The translations under genes and the position numbers were made by a program. From contig NW_020289994.1 of the NCBI RefSeq assembly GCF_003144245.1, positions 299,842 to 363,841 of the forward strand: a DNA stretch of 64,000 nucleotides, read 5' to 3'. The notes below the pieces were generated by a model. The model searched no databases and had not been told where the DNA came from. It saw nothing but the letters and a program-made list of their open reading frames with translations. The stretch is from Jaminaea rosea. Lineage: Eukaryota > Basidiomycota > Exobasidiomycetes > Microstromatales. Below, piece by piece: positions 38,242 to 50,777 of the stretch (position 1 is the first letter of the stretch; the number at the start of each line of letters is the position of its first letter).

Positions 38242-38777
38242 AGAGGGTTTTGTCGACTGAGGACACCGTGACTTGATGGCCAGAGAGACGATACGGATGT
38301 TAGAGCTTGCTGAGAGCTTCTCATCGAGCGGCTTGTGTGCTGCAGCGCCAGATATCTCGCTTGCCGTAGACGCGAGCGACAGCCTGATACAGTCCCCCTG
38401 TGATGCATGCTGCGTGCTGCTCAGAGCCTGCGGTATCGTGGGCTCTCACCAGCGTCACCTGTGAGATGGACGAAGCGTGTCAAATCTGTAGCGCTGTCTT
38501 GAGGAGGCGCTGCTGAGCCACTGAGACGCTACCTTGACGCTGCTGCTGAGCACTCTGCCCAAATGGATTGAGCGCGTGAGAGTCAATCTCGCGCCGGCGC
38601 GTAGACCACTGCCTCCCGTTGTCTCGCTCGCTCCATCTCGAGATCGCATCGAGTGGAATAAAGGTTCTGATGGGCGACGACAAGCTGAGCTGAACACAGG
38701 CTCAGCTCCTTGCCATCACCATCACCTTCTCCCACGGTCGCATCCACTCGCACCTCGTCAGATTTGACATCGCAGGC
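38242..38777. other. Intergenic region, no confident gene
   Basis: 536 bp. A + strand frame at 38273-38464 contains an incidental CC-x5-C but has no signal peptide and no TG|GT splice site at that Cys. Nothing else supported. Confidence 0.4.
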
Positions 38778-39669
38778 ATGTCTCATTCCATACATTGGCC
38801 CACAGCATACGTCTCTACATCCTCTTCGCACGTGTAATGTGAAGCACGTCGATTCAAAGTGATGGTTCAAAAGGAGGAAGCTGAAGGAGATACATACTCG
38901 AGCTCAAGAGACCAGATAGGGGCAAAGAAGGGGTCTGAGCGCAGGCTAGTCTAGCCGAACCAAAGCTCAACACCAGTCAGTAGCAGACAACGACGACGAG
39001 TCGAGCAGCGAGGACTTGTCGACAGATTCCCTCGACTTCCACTCCGACGAAGACTCGACCCTAGACGTCTATCAGACAACGAACGCAGAGGAGCGCCAGC
39101 TCATAGACCAGCGTCGCGTGAGTGTGCGCGTTGAGCACCATCGCTGATGCGCCTTGATGCTGACTATCTCCTCGCCCTTGACCTTGGCGTCCCTCTCGTC
39201 CACAAAGAAGGCCATGCTCTCACGTATCATGCGCACGCTGAACTTCCGCTGGCCGCCCAACATCGACAAGATCGAGACAGAGTGTCGCCTCAGGAAGGTG
39301 AAATGGGGCTGTGACGACCTCAAGTACATCGGCACAAAGGCCAAGCAGGAGCGAACCACCTTCTCGGCCGCTGCGCCGCGACCCTACTGGGTCCTAGACA
39401 CGATGCGCCGCCTTTGGGAGACCAAGGTGCGATACGAGGACATCTGTACGTGCGAGCCCAATCAGCAGGTCTACGTCAAGTACATGGGCGAAGAGATTCT
39501 GGACAACGTGGCGCAGCTGATAGCGTGGGAGCGTAGGGGCGGGACATATGCTGATGAGGAGGCCGCGGAGAGGGAGCAGCAGCCGCAGAAGAAGAACACG
39601 AGCGGCCAGGAGAAGAAGCAGAGTGGCAAGAAGAAGAAGAAGGGAAAGACTGGCAGCAGCAGCAAGTAG
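38778..39669 (+). CDS. Uncharacterised protein with Asp/Ser-rich start and Lys-rich tail
   Basis: Core exons are 38977-39117 and 39208-39669; both are in frame and joined by a GTGAGT…AAAG intron. Exon 38977 encodes an acidic Ser/Asp stretch (NDDESSSEDLSTDSLDF) and helps rule out other frames, which hit stops. The last exon gives an ordered domain of about 105 residues (LNFRWPPNIDKIETECRLRK, YIGTKAKQERTTF, PYWVLDTMRRLWETKVRYED) and a nuclear-type tail of KKKKKGK. The first exon is tentative: ATG 38778 to 38831 joins in phase and gives 218 residues in total, but no strong evidence fixes it. No family recognised. Confidence 0.5.
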
Positions 39670-40463
39670 CTAGGGCGCGGCCGACTGAGCGGGAGACTAG
39701 CTATAATCTCGCCCTCACCCTCAACATGGCGCCCCAGAACCTTGAATATACCCACAGGGTCATCCATCTCTCCCCTCTCAATAGTATAGCACCAGCTCAC
39801 CCACCAGAATGGCTCTCTGTCCTCTCCTCATCACCTTTGAGTCTCCCTTTCGCCTTACCACAACATCGCGCTCCTCATCTTGTCGCTTGGGGAGGCGAAT
39901 CTCACTCCAGCGTGCGGTCCAGACTAACCCGCCCCGCATGTTCGCTCGCGTGGCCCTGTCCGCCCGCCCCGCGCCGACCTGCGTCGCGTGGCTTCTCCCG
40001 CTCCCCGCTCCGCCTTACTCTCCACCAATTCAATGACTCCCTCTCACACATCGATGCGCTGCGTCGCCTTGTAAGTGGGTGCTAGAGTGTGCATGATCCG
40101 ATTCGTAGATATATGGTGGGGCGGAGAGGAAAGCTTAGATGAACGAGGGAAAAATTACAATTCGAGGAAAAGCGTCGTCGCCGTCTTTGAGTCGAGGAGG
40201 CGAGAGGAGCACGAGGCGCTACTCTCTCCTCTTCCTGGTCCCCACTCCTTCCTCCCGTTGCTTTGCCACGATTCTCCCTGATTTCGGTGCATGCAAAAGA
40301 CCGTCTGCTGATGAATGCCCTGTCGAGAGGATGTGTACAAAGCGAGAGGAAAGGCAGAGAAAGCAGACTCGCGGGCTGGGCTCCACGTCATGCGCGGGAC
40401 TCGCGTCGTGCCGCGCCCCGCACCGTAGACGGTGAGTTGGATTCGCCACCGCCCCTTGCACGC
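39670..40463. other. Convergent intergenic region with a doubtful ORF
   Basis: About 800 bp between the Lys-tailed gene (+) and the transporter stop (-). An ATG frame at 39726-40085 (119 codons) ends in a helical-looking LHQFNDSLSHIDALRRL followed by a good GTAAGT donor, but I find no matching downstream exon and do not call it. The rest holds nothing I can support. Confidence 0.35.
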
Positions 40464-42339
40464 TTAGTGCGACGAACCACTGTGGCTGGAGGAAGCCTCG
40501 GTGTTGGGCTCGCGAGTCCCATTGTTGCCCGTACCAGCATTAGCCGCCTGCTTCTCAACAGCCGCCTCGTCGTCATCGTGCTGGTGCTCCTTAGCCTCTA
40601 CACCAGGCGCGTACTTCTCGCCCGCAGCGCCAGCTCCCGAAGCTCCAGCAGTAGCCGCTCCCGATCCAAAGCGCTTGGTGAGCTCTGCGTCGAGCTCCTC
40701 GCTCGTCATGTGCGGCTTGGTGATCGAGAGGTAGCAGGCGCGCGTCATGAAGCGCGAGGGGACCCAGAAGGACGTCTCGTGAGCCTCGGCGAAGATTACG
40801 TCCATCTCTTCTAGTCCGCGACGCTTCGTTTCGGGGAACAACGAATAGATCACGGGGATGAAGGAGAGGTTGAGGACGGCGAAGATGATGTACGTCTGGT
40901 ACTTGATGGTCGCAAAGGCCGGAGGGGTGATCATGACGATGAGGAAGTTGAAGAGCCAGTTGCTGCTCGTGGCGATAGCCGAGGCCGGGGCGCGGATACG
41001 GATAGGCGTGATCTCAGGAGGGTAGAGCCAGGTCATGCCCAGCCAACCCAGCGCGAAGCAGGTGTTGAAGAAGTAGAGGAAGATGGCGGCGACGATGGCA
41101 GAGCCGCCACCGTTGCCAATGCCGCGACGCTGCACGTCAAAGACGGTGCCCGTGAGGATGGCCATGCTCGCCGACATCAAGAAGGCGGTGCCCATCATGA
41201 GCTTGCGACGACCCAGCGTGTCGATGAGGAAGAGGGCCACGATGGAGGCGGCAAAATACTCGGTACCGTTACCGCAGGTGAGGAGGCGGGCCGTCGTGTC
41301 GTCCGGCTGGATGGAGAGGAAGACGGACGTGGCGTAGTAGGTGATGAGGTTGATGCCTGAGAGCTGCTGGAATGCCTGAGCGATGAAAGCGATCGAGGCG
41401 CGGTAGAAGTTCTGCTCGGGGCCATTGGTGAAGAGCTCGCGGTAGGAAAAGTCGCCCATGAGCTTCTCGCTCGCAAAGATGGACTCCTCGAGCTGGCGCA
41501 GCGTCGATTGAACCACGGGGTCGTCGACGGTGGTCGCATCCTGCTGGGCAAGGATCTGAGCAGCCTGTGCCGACTCGCCCTTCTTGACGAGCCAGCGAGG
41601 CGACTCGGGCAGGCAGAGGATGCCAAAGAAGAGGATGAGGGCAAAGATGCACTGGAAGGCCAGGGGGAAACGCCAGCTGATCGACGAGTCGATGAAGTGG
41701 AAGCCAAAGTCGATCCAGTAGCTGATCATGATGCCTCCAGCGATGAGGGCTCCCTCGATGAGGACGAGAAGACCACGGTTGTGCGCCTTGGAAAGCTCAG
41801 ACTGCCACATGGGGATCGTCGACGTGTTCATACCGTTGCCGATGCCCGTGATGATACGGCCGACGGTGAACTGGGCGATGCCGTACGAGGCCGTCATGAT
41901 GACGGCGCCGACGGTCATGATGAGGGAGCCGAGAGCGATGGACGAGCGGCGGCCAATGGCGTCGCCCTTCCAGAGTACGAAGAGGGAGCCGAAGAGGGCG
42001 CCGATCTCGTAGATGGCGACGACGGCGCCCTGGACGCTCGAGTCGAAGCGGTCGTTGAGCGATCTGCCCGTCTTTGGGTCGGTGATCTCAGTCATTTGCG
42101 GGAAGTACGTTTCCTGCGAGCGCGGGGCGAGGCGGGCGAGGGGAGGCATGCGGTTAGCGCTGGAGCTCGCAGGCTGCGTGCGCGATACTCACGAATTGAC
42201 GCGTGTTGATGAGCCCACTCATGACACCCTGGTCGTAGCCGAAGAGCAGGAAACCAGTCGAGGCAATCATTGCCACAAACGCCGTGAGCGTCTTGCCTGT
42301 AATGGCGTGGCCCGTGAGGACCGGCAGCTGGAAGACCAT
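40464..42339 (-). CDS. MFS sugar transporter (hexose-type)
   Basis: 598-residue, 12-TM major facilitator of the sugar porter family, expected at the plasma membrane. Exons on the minus strand are 42339-42193 and 42113-40464 (1797 nt), joined in phase between INTRQF and ETYFPQ. Family signatures are present in order: GYDQGVMSG in TM1, GDAIGRRSS, GRIITGIGNGMNTSTIPMWQ, PESPRWLVKKG, QQLSGINLITYYA, DTLGRRKLM and PETKRRGLEEMD. The C-terminal 90 residues are cytosolic, Ala/Gly/Asp-rich, with an acidic cluster (HDDDEAAVEK). Substrate cannot be read from sequence; related fungal proteins carry hexoses, pentoses or lactose. Confidence 0.93.
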
Positions 42340-42618
42340 GGCTGCGTGTGATTGATGGGGGGTGGTTGGCTTGAGGAACTTGAAGATGTAGCAGCGCGGA
42401 CTCCTTGAGGATTAGTCTGGAGCCGTGAGTAGTGATGGAAAGGAAGTCAAGCTGCGATGCGATCGCTCGACGTCTCGCCTTGTCTGCGCAGCACACCCCT
42501 TTTTGCGTCTCTAAATGAACGCCGAGCCGCGAGACTCGCTCGAGCAGGCGGCAAATTCCCGCCGCGCATCCCGCAACTCCGACTCCTCTAGTGCCCGAAG
42601 GCGCGGGCGGATCCAAAA

Positions 42619-42635
42619 CACACACACACACACAC
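42619..42635. repeat. CA dinucleotide microsatellite
   Basis: About eight CA units. Confidence 0.9.
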
Positions 42636-42735
42636 GACCCAGCGCAGCGTGCGTACAGAGATGGATGAGCGTGCTTTCTGCTTTGCCGCCGAGCGAGGAG
42701 CGATCTCAGAGCAATGAGACTCGCAACGGGACTCG

Positions 42736-42976
42736 ATGACACACGATGGGAGCCCCGCGCGACAAGAGAGGTCGCCGCGGTGGGAGTCGAGGTCAGGATC
42801 GGCTGTGGTAGGCAGACTTTCTTCGCCCACGCTCGCCACCACATCTCTCCTCGCGCCCATCTCTCGTCGTGCTCTCGATTTCCCCAGAGCTCAATACACC
42901 ACTTTGCAACGGTACCTGCGCGCCCCACGCCGTACGTTTGCCAGCGAAGCAGCAGCGGCGGCAGCAAAGAAGATGG
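42736..42976 (+). CDS. Candidate first exon of a small mitochondrial protein, partial
   Basis: An ATG frame ending in YTTLQRYLRAPRRTFASEA and an Ala-Lys stretch, which looks like a matrix-targeting presequence with a cleavage region. It is followed by a strong donor (G|GTGAGT at 42977). I could not find a convincing second exon. The best-looking acceptor, at about 43146, leads to an immediate stop. One at about 43211 gives a hydrophobic VQVAVPLAVLAAPMG segment and then unconvincing sequence. The real start may also be in an upstream exon. Confidence 0.25.
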
Positions 42977-43435
42977 GTGAGTCGCCTCGCTCCCCTCGCT
43001 CGCTCGTCCTTCGTCGCCGCTCTTCCAACACCTGCGAAAACGACGCACTCTTCTCACTCTTCCTCTCGTACGTCGCCTTGCCCATCCATGTTCGTTCCGC
43101 ACATCGTGAGACGCACACTAAGCCCCTTAATTTACTCGCTCGGCAGGCGCATGATACATGAGCTCCCGCCTCATCGCTGCGTTCTTTCGAATGCGTCCGC
43201 GAGTTGCACTTCGCAGTCGTCCAAGTCGCCGTCCCTCTCGCCGTCCTCGCCGCGCCGATGGGCCACAATCTGCAAAAATCTGCCGACCGCCGACGGCAGC
43301 TGCTAGCCCGCCGTGCGCTAGAGAAAGAGCACCCGGCGGCGGGCGGCGGGCGGCAGAGGATGGCGCGGCGGCCTCTCGCGCAGAGGCAAAGGAGGAATGT
43401 CATCGTGCCGCGGGAGGCGGGAGGGAAATGGATGC

Positions 43436-43436
<1 letters not shown>

Positions 43437-43464
<28 letters not shown>
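43437..43464. repeat. CCTG tetranucleotide repeat
   Basis: About seven CCTG units. Confidence 0.9.
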
Positions 43465-43466
<2 letters not shown>

Positions 43467-44304
43467 ACGCCGTCAGGATTGGAGGCAAAAAATGGAAAAA
43501 CTCCCGAGGAGCCTGAGCAGCAAGACGCCGAGTGAGCGCGCGTGCAAATGGAAAGCACTTGCTATTGCTCATCACGAGGGAGAGCGATGAGCGATGATAG
43601 CAAAGAAGCCTCCTCCGAGTGTGTTCGATGCATCATGCTTGCTCATCATCGTCGTCATTACCACCACGCTTTGCTACACCCTGAATCTCTTTCGCGCCTC
43701 GCTCCTTGCTACTGTCTCACGTCGATCTGGCTAAAAGTTGCGCCCGCTGGCGCGCGGGCGCCCGCGGCCTGACGTAACCCTGTGCACTGTGCCGTGTGCG
43801 GTGGTCTCAACACTTCCAAAGCCCGCACGACGCAACGCTGGGCTGCCAGAGAATGAGGTGGGTGGGAGGCATCGGCGAAAGGTGCGAGACGAGGGATGAA
43901 CGAGATGAGATGAGGTGAGATGATGAACGAATGGCAAGAGAGTCTCGGTGACAGTGACGAGTCCTGAGGATCACGATGGAGGATCGCGATACTCGCACAC
44001 ACACACACAGAAAGAACACAGCAAGGGGATCGCGTGTTTCCGAAAGAAGGGCTACGACGAAGTCTTGTCAAATCGAGTCGGGTCACGGGTCAAGAAGAGA
44101 GAATACAATCGAGATGAGAAGGATACAAGGGGGACGTCTCGGAGCGCCTCTTTTCCACAAGAATAGGAGAGAGCTTGCGCGCGTGTGTGCGTGAATGGGC
44201 CGAGTCCATGATACCCTCACAGAAGAAGAGATGGAGCAACTCAACCTCAACCGGCTACTTTGCTTTGCTTTGTAGCGAATCATATCGTATCGCGCGGCGC
44301 AGCT

Positions 44305-47300
44305 CTACGATCTTCCCTCACCCAGCCCCGCCCCCGCCCCTCCGCCCCAATCCAACAACCCAGGCATGCTCAACCAAGCCGCAACGCTACTCGGGTCGTT
44401 GGCTAGCCAAGAAGGGTCAGCACCAGCCGCTGCGCCGAACATGCTTCCAAACCCTGCCCCTGCCCCTTGGGCCGACCCCGCATTGGCTCCCGCGCTGGGC
44501 GTGCCGACATTGGGTAGGGCGGCGGAAGAGGTAGGGGTGAGCCCGCTCGTAGGAGGAAGGGATGTATCGGGCGACGTGACGTTCCAGCCCTGCGAGGGCG
44601 GGCCGCCAAAGGGGGGTTGCCATTGTGCGAGGGGGCCGCTTGAGGTTAGACTGGAGGGGGCGAGGGCTTGCGGTGGGACTGGGGCGAGGGAGGGTCCGCC
44701 CGATGTGCTGGGCATGGACGAGGCGGGGGGCGCTGATTGGTCGAGGAGGGGAGTGCCGTTGCCCAGTCTAGGTTGCTCGGCGCCCGCGCCCCGCATGTTG
44801 AGGCCCTGCGAGAGGACCCAAGAGTAGAAAGCGTCCAGGCCTTGCTGCGTCGCATCGCTATTATGGTGGTGCGTGGGCGCTGCGCCAGACGAGGACGAAG
44901 AGGAAGCGCTATCGTGCCTGACAGGAGGGGAGAGTCCCGCTCCATTCCCGCTCAATTCGCTCGCCTTGCGATGTAGCATGGGCGAGCCTGCATCCGAAGA
45001 GGTGTGACTCGTAGCCAGAGCAGACGACGATGTGCCAGAAGAGGACTCATCGCTACTCCACACACTGCCCGCGGCGCTACTCCCCCCATTCCCGCCAGCG
45101 CCATTGACCACACGCCCATTCGAACTGACCGACCCACTCGGACTGGCCCCTTGTCCACCCTCCGTCCCGCCAAACTGGTTCAACCACGCCCCCAGATCGA
45201 AACCGGCCCAATCCCCCTCCGTAGGGCTCAACTCCGCCTCCACGCCGTTGGGCCCAACCATGCTTGAGTGAAGGAGCCCGCTCTCACTTCCCCCTGCCCC
45301 GCCAAAGGCCCCTCCGAATAGGTTGTTGTAGTATTGCGGGTTGCTCCCCCCTGCCCCACCTAGCGCTAGGTTAGCGGGAGGGTTGAACAATTGAAGCATT
45401 AGCGAGCGGGAGAGGGCGTCCTTTGCCATTTCCTGCTGCGGCGGGAAGAAGGACGGCGCGTCCGCGGACGAAGAAGTTGGCGTGGCGTCGAGTAGCATAG
45501 CGTTCTGTCGTGCCATCTGCTCCTGCGCTGCTCGCTGGTCTCGTTCTACCTGTTCCTGCTGCGACGTGCACGCCCCGCTACCACTGCCAGAGCGGAAAGA
45601 CCCGGCCGCTTCGCACTTGGCGGCCTTGGCGATCTGGAGGGCAAGACTGAGCAACTCCTTCTTCTTGGGTGGTGCGGCCACATCTCCCCGCTTGCGTTTC
45701 CCCCCCGCACCAGCAAAGTGCGCATCATCCTCCGCCTGCGCGGCCTGGTATCGCTTCTCCTCCTCTGCGAGCAGGGCCTCAATGACGCGTATCCCTCCCT
45801 CGGTCGAGTTGTTGCTCTCATTCACATGGTGCAGCGCACGAAGCGCTTCGGCCACCTCGCTGCGGATGATGAGGCGCATCGCCGGGTTGTGTTCTCGACC
45901 GTGCTGCAGCAAGTCGAGGAGAAGGACAATGGCCGCCGTATAAGACTGCGCCAGGTTGCAGAGCAGTCGATCGATTACCGTGCAGGTGCCTCGCAACTTC
46001 TTTTGAGTGTCGAGGATGGAGCGTGCGAGGGCGACGCAGGATACGCGGGCTTTCGGTTGCGAAGAGAGTGCCGGACGATGCAATTTTAGGATGTGGTGAA
46101 AGATCATCTGCTGGAGGAGCCAACGTTCGATCTCCACGTTGGTCTTGGTGCCGTGCTCGGACCCCACGGCGTAGAAGCTGGGCAGGCCCTCGAGCACCGC
46201 ACGATAGGCGGCGTCGACGCGACTGGCCTCGGAGCAGCTCAGTTTGGCCCTCCCACGCGACTCGCCCGACTCCAGCCACTTGTCGTTGAGCACGTCGGCG
46301 TGGAGCTTGCTTGCTTTGACCACCTCGAAGGCCTCGAGCGAGTAGCTCATGTCGGTGTGCTCCTCGCGTGGCCGTGGAGCGGGTAGAGGGCTGCGCTCCA
46401 GGTCCTCATCATTGTAGTTGCCTGGCAACGGGGTGTTGAACTGACGCTCTTGGATTACATAAACATTGGAGCACAGCGAGCAGGACCAGTCCTTGAAGAC
46501 GAGCTGGTACCAGATTCGCTTTGCCATCTCGCGACGCAGCGCCACGCCTTGGCTCTCCCCGGCCTTGGGCTGTTGGGAGCGATCCCCGAGACGATGCAGG
46601 CTCATGGAGTGGGCGTTGGATATGGCGATGCGCAGCATGGTTTGGTTGACTTTACGGCCGGCGTGCGAGTCGCTCAGGTTGGCGAGGAGGATGGACTGGA
46701 GAACGGCGAGGGACTGGCTGGACTGGTAGCGCGCCAGGCCTAGGCAGGTACGCGCCGCGCTAGCCCAGAGATGGACGCAGCGACCGTCAAAGTAGTGAGC
46801 GATGGATGCCCAGTGGGCGGGCGGTTCGCAGGGATAGAAGCGGAGCGCGAGGGTAAGAACGAGGAGGTACACGGCTAGCCAGCCTACGTCGACGTTGTTG
46901 ACCACGCGTGCTTGGCGTTCCACGCTTTCCAGGGCGTAGAAGCTCTGCGTGCGGGGGAAAAGGGGGGGAGGAGGTCAGCGTGTGTGTCTGCGCGACGATC
47001 GTCTCGGCGCTCTCACCTCGACCTCGCGCCTGAACGAAGGCATATGCACGACATTGCCCGCAAGAAAGTTGACCCTATCCGCATACACGCTGACCAGCTG
47101 TTCAGCCAACTGCTTGCGAGGCAGACTTCTAATGATAGCCCGCAACACGGCTTCCCTCTGTGCGCTCCCCGGGCACTCTCCGCCTTTAACATGTAGATCT
47201 CCCGCAGCCTCAGCAGCAGGGAAAGCCCATCCCATACCGAACCCAAGGAAAGACTCAGGACCATAGATGGGCCTGAAGAGGGAAGTCGACGAGCTGAGTA

Positions 47301-48324
47301 GCGTGCACACCTTATCCGCTGGCGAGACATCAACTCCTTGTGCCTCGAGCGCGAGGAGGTCGGCATAAGTCTTCTCCTCGTCATCGCCATTTTTTCCCTC
47401 TTTGTTCATACAAGTCCTCTTCATCTCCTTGACCACATCCGCCGCCGAAAGGCCCGATGTGCCGCCCTGGCTCACGGGAAGCATGATATCGCGGTGTTGG
47501 TTCTGCGCGGCGTAGGCTGCGAATGAGTGGCGAGGTTCAGACTTGACAGGGTCTGTCTCCCCGTCTCCGTCTGGATCTGCGGCATCGATGGCTGTTGCTC
47601 CTGATCCACCGCATTTGCCACGCTTGACCTGCGCCGCACCCTGCCCGCCGGACATGGCCAGACCCTCGAGAACCATGGCCGCGTCCTCTGTGTCGCTGTC
47701 AGGTCCGGACTTGATGAGGGCGGCGGCGGCCGTGCGTGCGATGGGTACTGGGGAGCCCGAAGCGGAAGCAGAGGGATCGGGGTTGGGACGAGGAGCGGCT
47801 GCTGCTTCTGCTGCTGTTGCGGATGCCCATGGTCTCCATGACGAAGAGGAAGAAGAGGGCGACGCGCCACTCTCACCGCGTGCGGCGAATGCTGCCTCCA
47901 ATTGAGCCAACCTCTGATTGACCGCCGTCCACTCATCGGCGCTGTGAGGGTGTTGCGCAGCTGTACCCGCCTCACCCGCTCCTCTCCCCCTCTTGGCCAT
48001 CATCTCATCCTGCCTAGCAATCTGTTCCTGCACTTTCATACTCTTGCTCTGACCCGGTGGTGGTCCGCGCTTGGACGGGTCGAGGAAGCACAGCTCCGCG
48101 TCGCCGCGCTTGGTGCATTGGTTGCAGGGGACCATGCGATCGCACTTGATCTTGCGTTCACGGCACGCCACGCATGATAGGGCGGCACGATTCCGCTTGC
48201 GAGGGGGTTCGCGACGTGCGGTCGTGGTGGTGGTGGTGGAGGGAGGGGAGTGGGAGTGGGAGTGGGAATGAGAGGAGGAAGGGGTTGGGGAGTGGGAGTG
48301 GTGCGCAGCAGCAGACGAGGACAT
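44305..48324 (-). CDS. Zn(II)2Cys6 transcription factor (TF3)
   Basis: 1315-residue regulator in two exons, 48324-47017 and 46944-44305 (3948 nt, joined in phase between REVE and SFYALES). The N-terminus has a His/Ser run, then a basic RREPPRKRNR patch and the cluster C51-x2-C-x6-C-x5-C-x2-C-x8-C79. A fungal-specific TF domain follows (PIYGPESFLGFGMGW; ARTCLGLARYQSSQSLAVLQ; ISNAHSMSLHRLGDRS). The last 450 residues are Gly/Ser/Pro-rich and probably an activation region. Its divergent partner, 622 bp away, is the Rab11 gene. Targets unknown; the RYQSSQSLAVLQ-type middle domain occurs in many carbon-source regulators. Confidence 0.9.
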
Positions 48325-48946
48325 GCTGGGCTAGCGCGGCAGTGATGGGCCGCACAGGGCTGCGGAGGTTGGTGGTGTTGGTGGCGGCGCGGCAAGAATG
48401 TCGCCTCTCGATCCTCGTATGCCTCTCTCTCTCTCCTGGGTTATTTCGCAGCGTGATCCGCAGAGTCGATGGACGGATGGCAAAGGAGAGAGTGAAAGTG
48501 TCGCTCGCCCACTGACTGGCTGCGTCGCTGCGTCGCCTGCTGCGAGATTACGGGCGAAAGGAACCTGCGAGGTGCCTTTGTGCCTGTGCCTGTGAGACTG
48601 AGCCCTCACCTCGCCGCCTTGCCTCCCCGCACTTGAAGGCCACGCTGCGCTACGCCACATCGCGCCACGTGGTTGAGCGTCTCATCCGTGTCTCTCTCAG
48701 CCAAGGCCAGGACGAGCGTCGTGTGGTTGGCCTCGTCGACGGCACGGCTCGACTACTGGACTCGACTCAACTCGACGCCCGCCTCCTCTCTCTCCGCGCC
48801 GCCCGCCGCCTCTGATCTGACTGCAGCAACGCCCACCGCATCGCAACGCAACGCAACTGCAACGCAACACCTCCAACTCCCACTCTCTCTCTCGCGTTCA
48901 CACACCACCCACTCTCCTCTCCAGCACCTCGCACTCCAACTCTAAG
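48325..48946. promoter_or_regulatory. Bidirectional promoter, TF3 / Rab11
   Basis: 622 bp between divergent ATGs. The Rab side has short tandem patches (gcaacgcaacgcaactgcaac at about 48843-48866, CACTCTCTCTCTCGC after it). No TATA box or other gene seen. Confidence 0.5.
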
Positions 48947-50190
<1,244 letters not shown>

Positions 50191-50777
50191 GCGGGCGTGC
50201 GTGCGTTCGCGACTTCTCTCAAGATGAAAGATGCGTTCCGTAAGTAGGGGCCGGTCTGCCCAGCCCTATTGGCGCTGTGCGCTACGGCTCGGCGAGGTGG
50301 ATCGGTAGATCGATTGATCGATCGCTGGCTCGCTCGCTGCGATGCTCCGTCAATACTCTTGTTCTCCTGTTACTACACCTCGCGAACGTCTCTCCTTCTC
50401 ACAACTGATCCTTGTACAATGTCCAAGTCCTCTCACACCACACCACACCACGCCATCCTTGCTTGCTTTTGTTTGAGCAGGGAGAGCGGAATGGAGCGTG
50501 GCCGTGGCCAGGCGGGCGGGCAGCGGTGCGACTCTCGTTTTCCAAGTCCGACAGCCTCCCCGCCCCGCGTGGCCGCCTCGACGCTCGCACGTCCTGCTTG
50601 CTCGCCTTTCTCCGTCGTCCTTGTCTCCGTTCTCCGTTCTCTGTCTCCGTCGCACTCACACACTCACACGCTTGCCTTCGCAACTTAGAGGCCACTCGCC
50701 GCGCCTCTGCCCTTGTCATTATTACGCAGCATACAATCCACGCTCACTCCCGCTTCACGCCCAACTATGCCAATCCA
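50191..50777. promoter_or_regulatory. Upstream region of TF4
   Basis: 587 bp. The TF4 frame is open upstream to about 50412 but has no ATG before 50778. A gatcgattgatcgatcgctggctcgctcgc patch lies near 50309-50338. No gene seen. Confidence 0.4.

Larger units (their letters stand above)
42340..44304. other. Long intergenic region, mostly unassigned
   Basis: Nearly 2 kb between the transporter start and the TF3 stop. It includes CA and CCTG microsatellites and one candidate exon (42736-42976). ORFs at 43158-43590 are Arg/Pro-rich and look like GC-driven shadows. A CA run also lies at about 43995-44008. It may hold transporter regulatory DNA or a small spliced gene. Confidence 0.4.

Noticed and set aside
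38273-38464. Possible fourth CC-x5-C family member
   Set aside because: The spacing is present (CCVLLRAC) but there is no signal peptide before it and the third Cys codon is TGC followed by GGT, so the TG|GT splice feature is missing.
39726-40085. ATG ORF of 119 codons with a GTAAGT donor near its end
   Set aside because: No downstream exon continues it and composition is Pro/Ser/Leu low complexity; kept only as a comment in the intergenic entry.
43158-43590. Overlapping + strand ORFs in the 42340-44304 gap
   Set aside because: Arg/Pro/Ala-rich in all frames, include the CCTG repeat as Leu-Pro-Ala-Cys, and have no recognisable motif.
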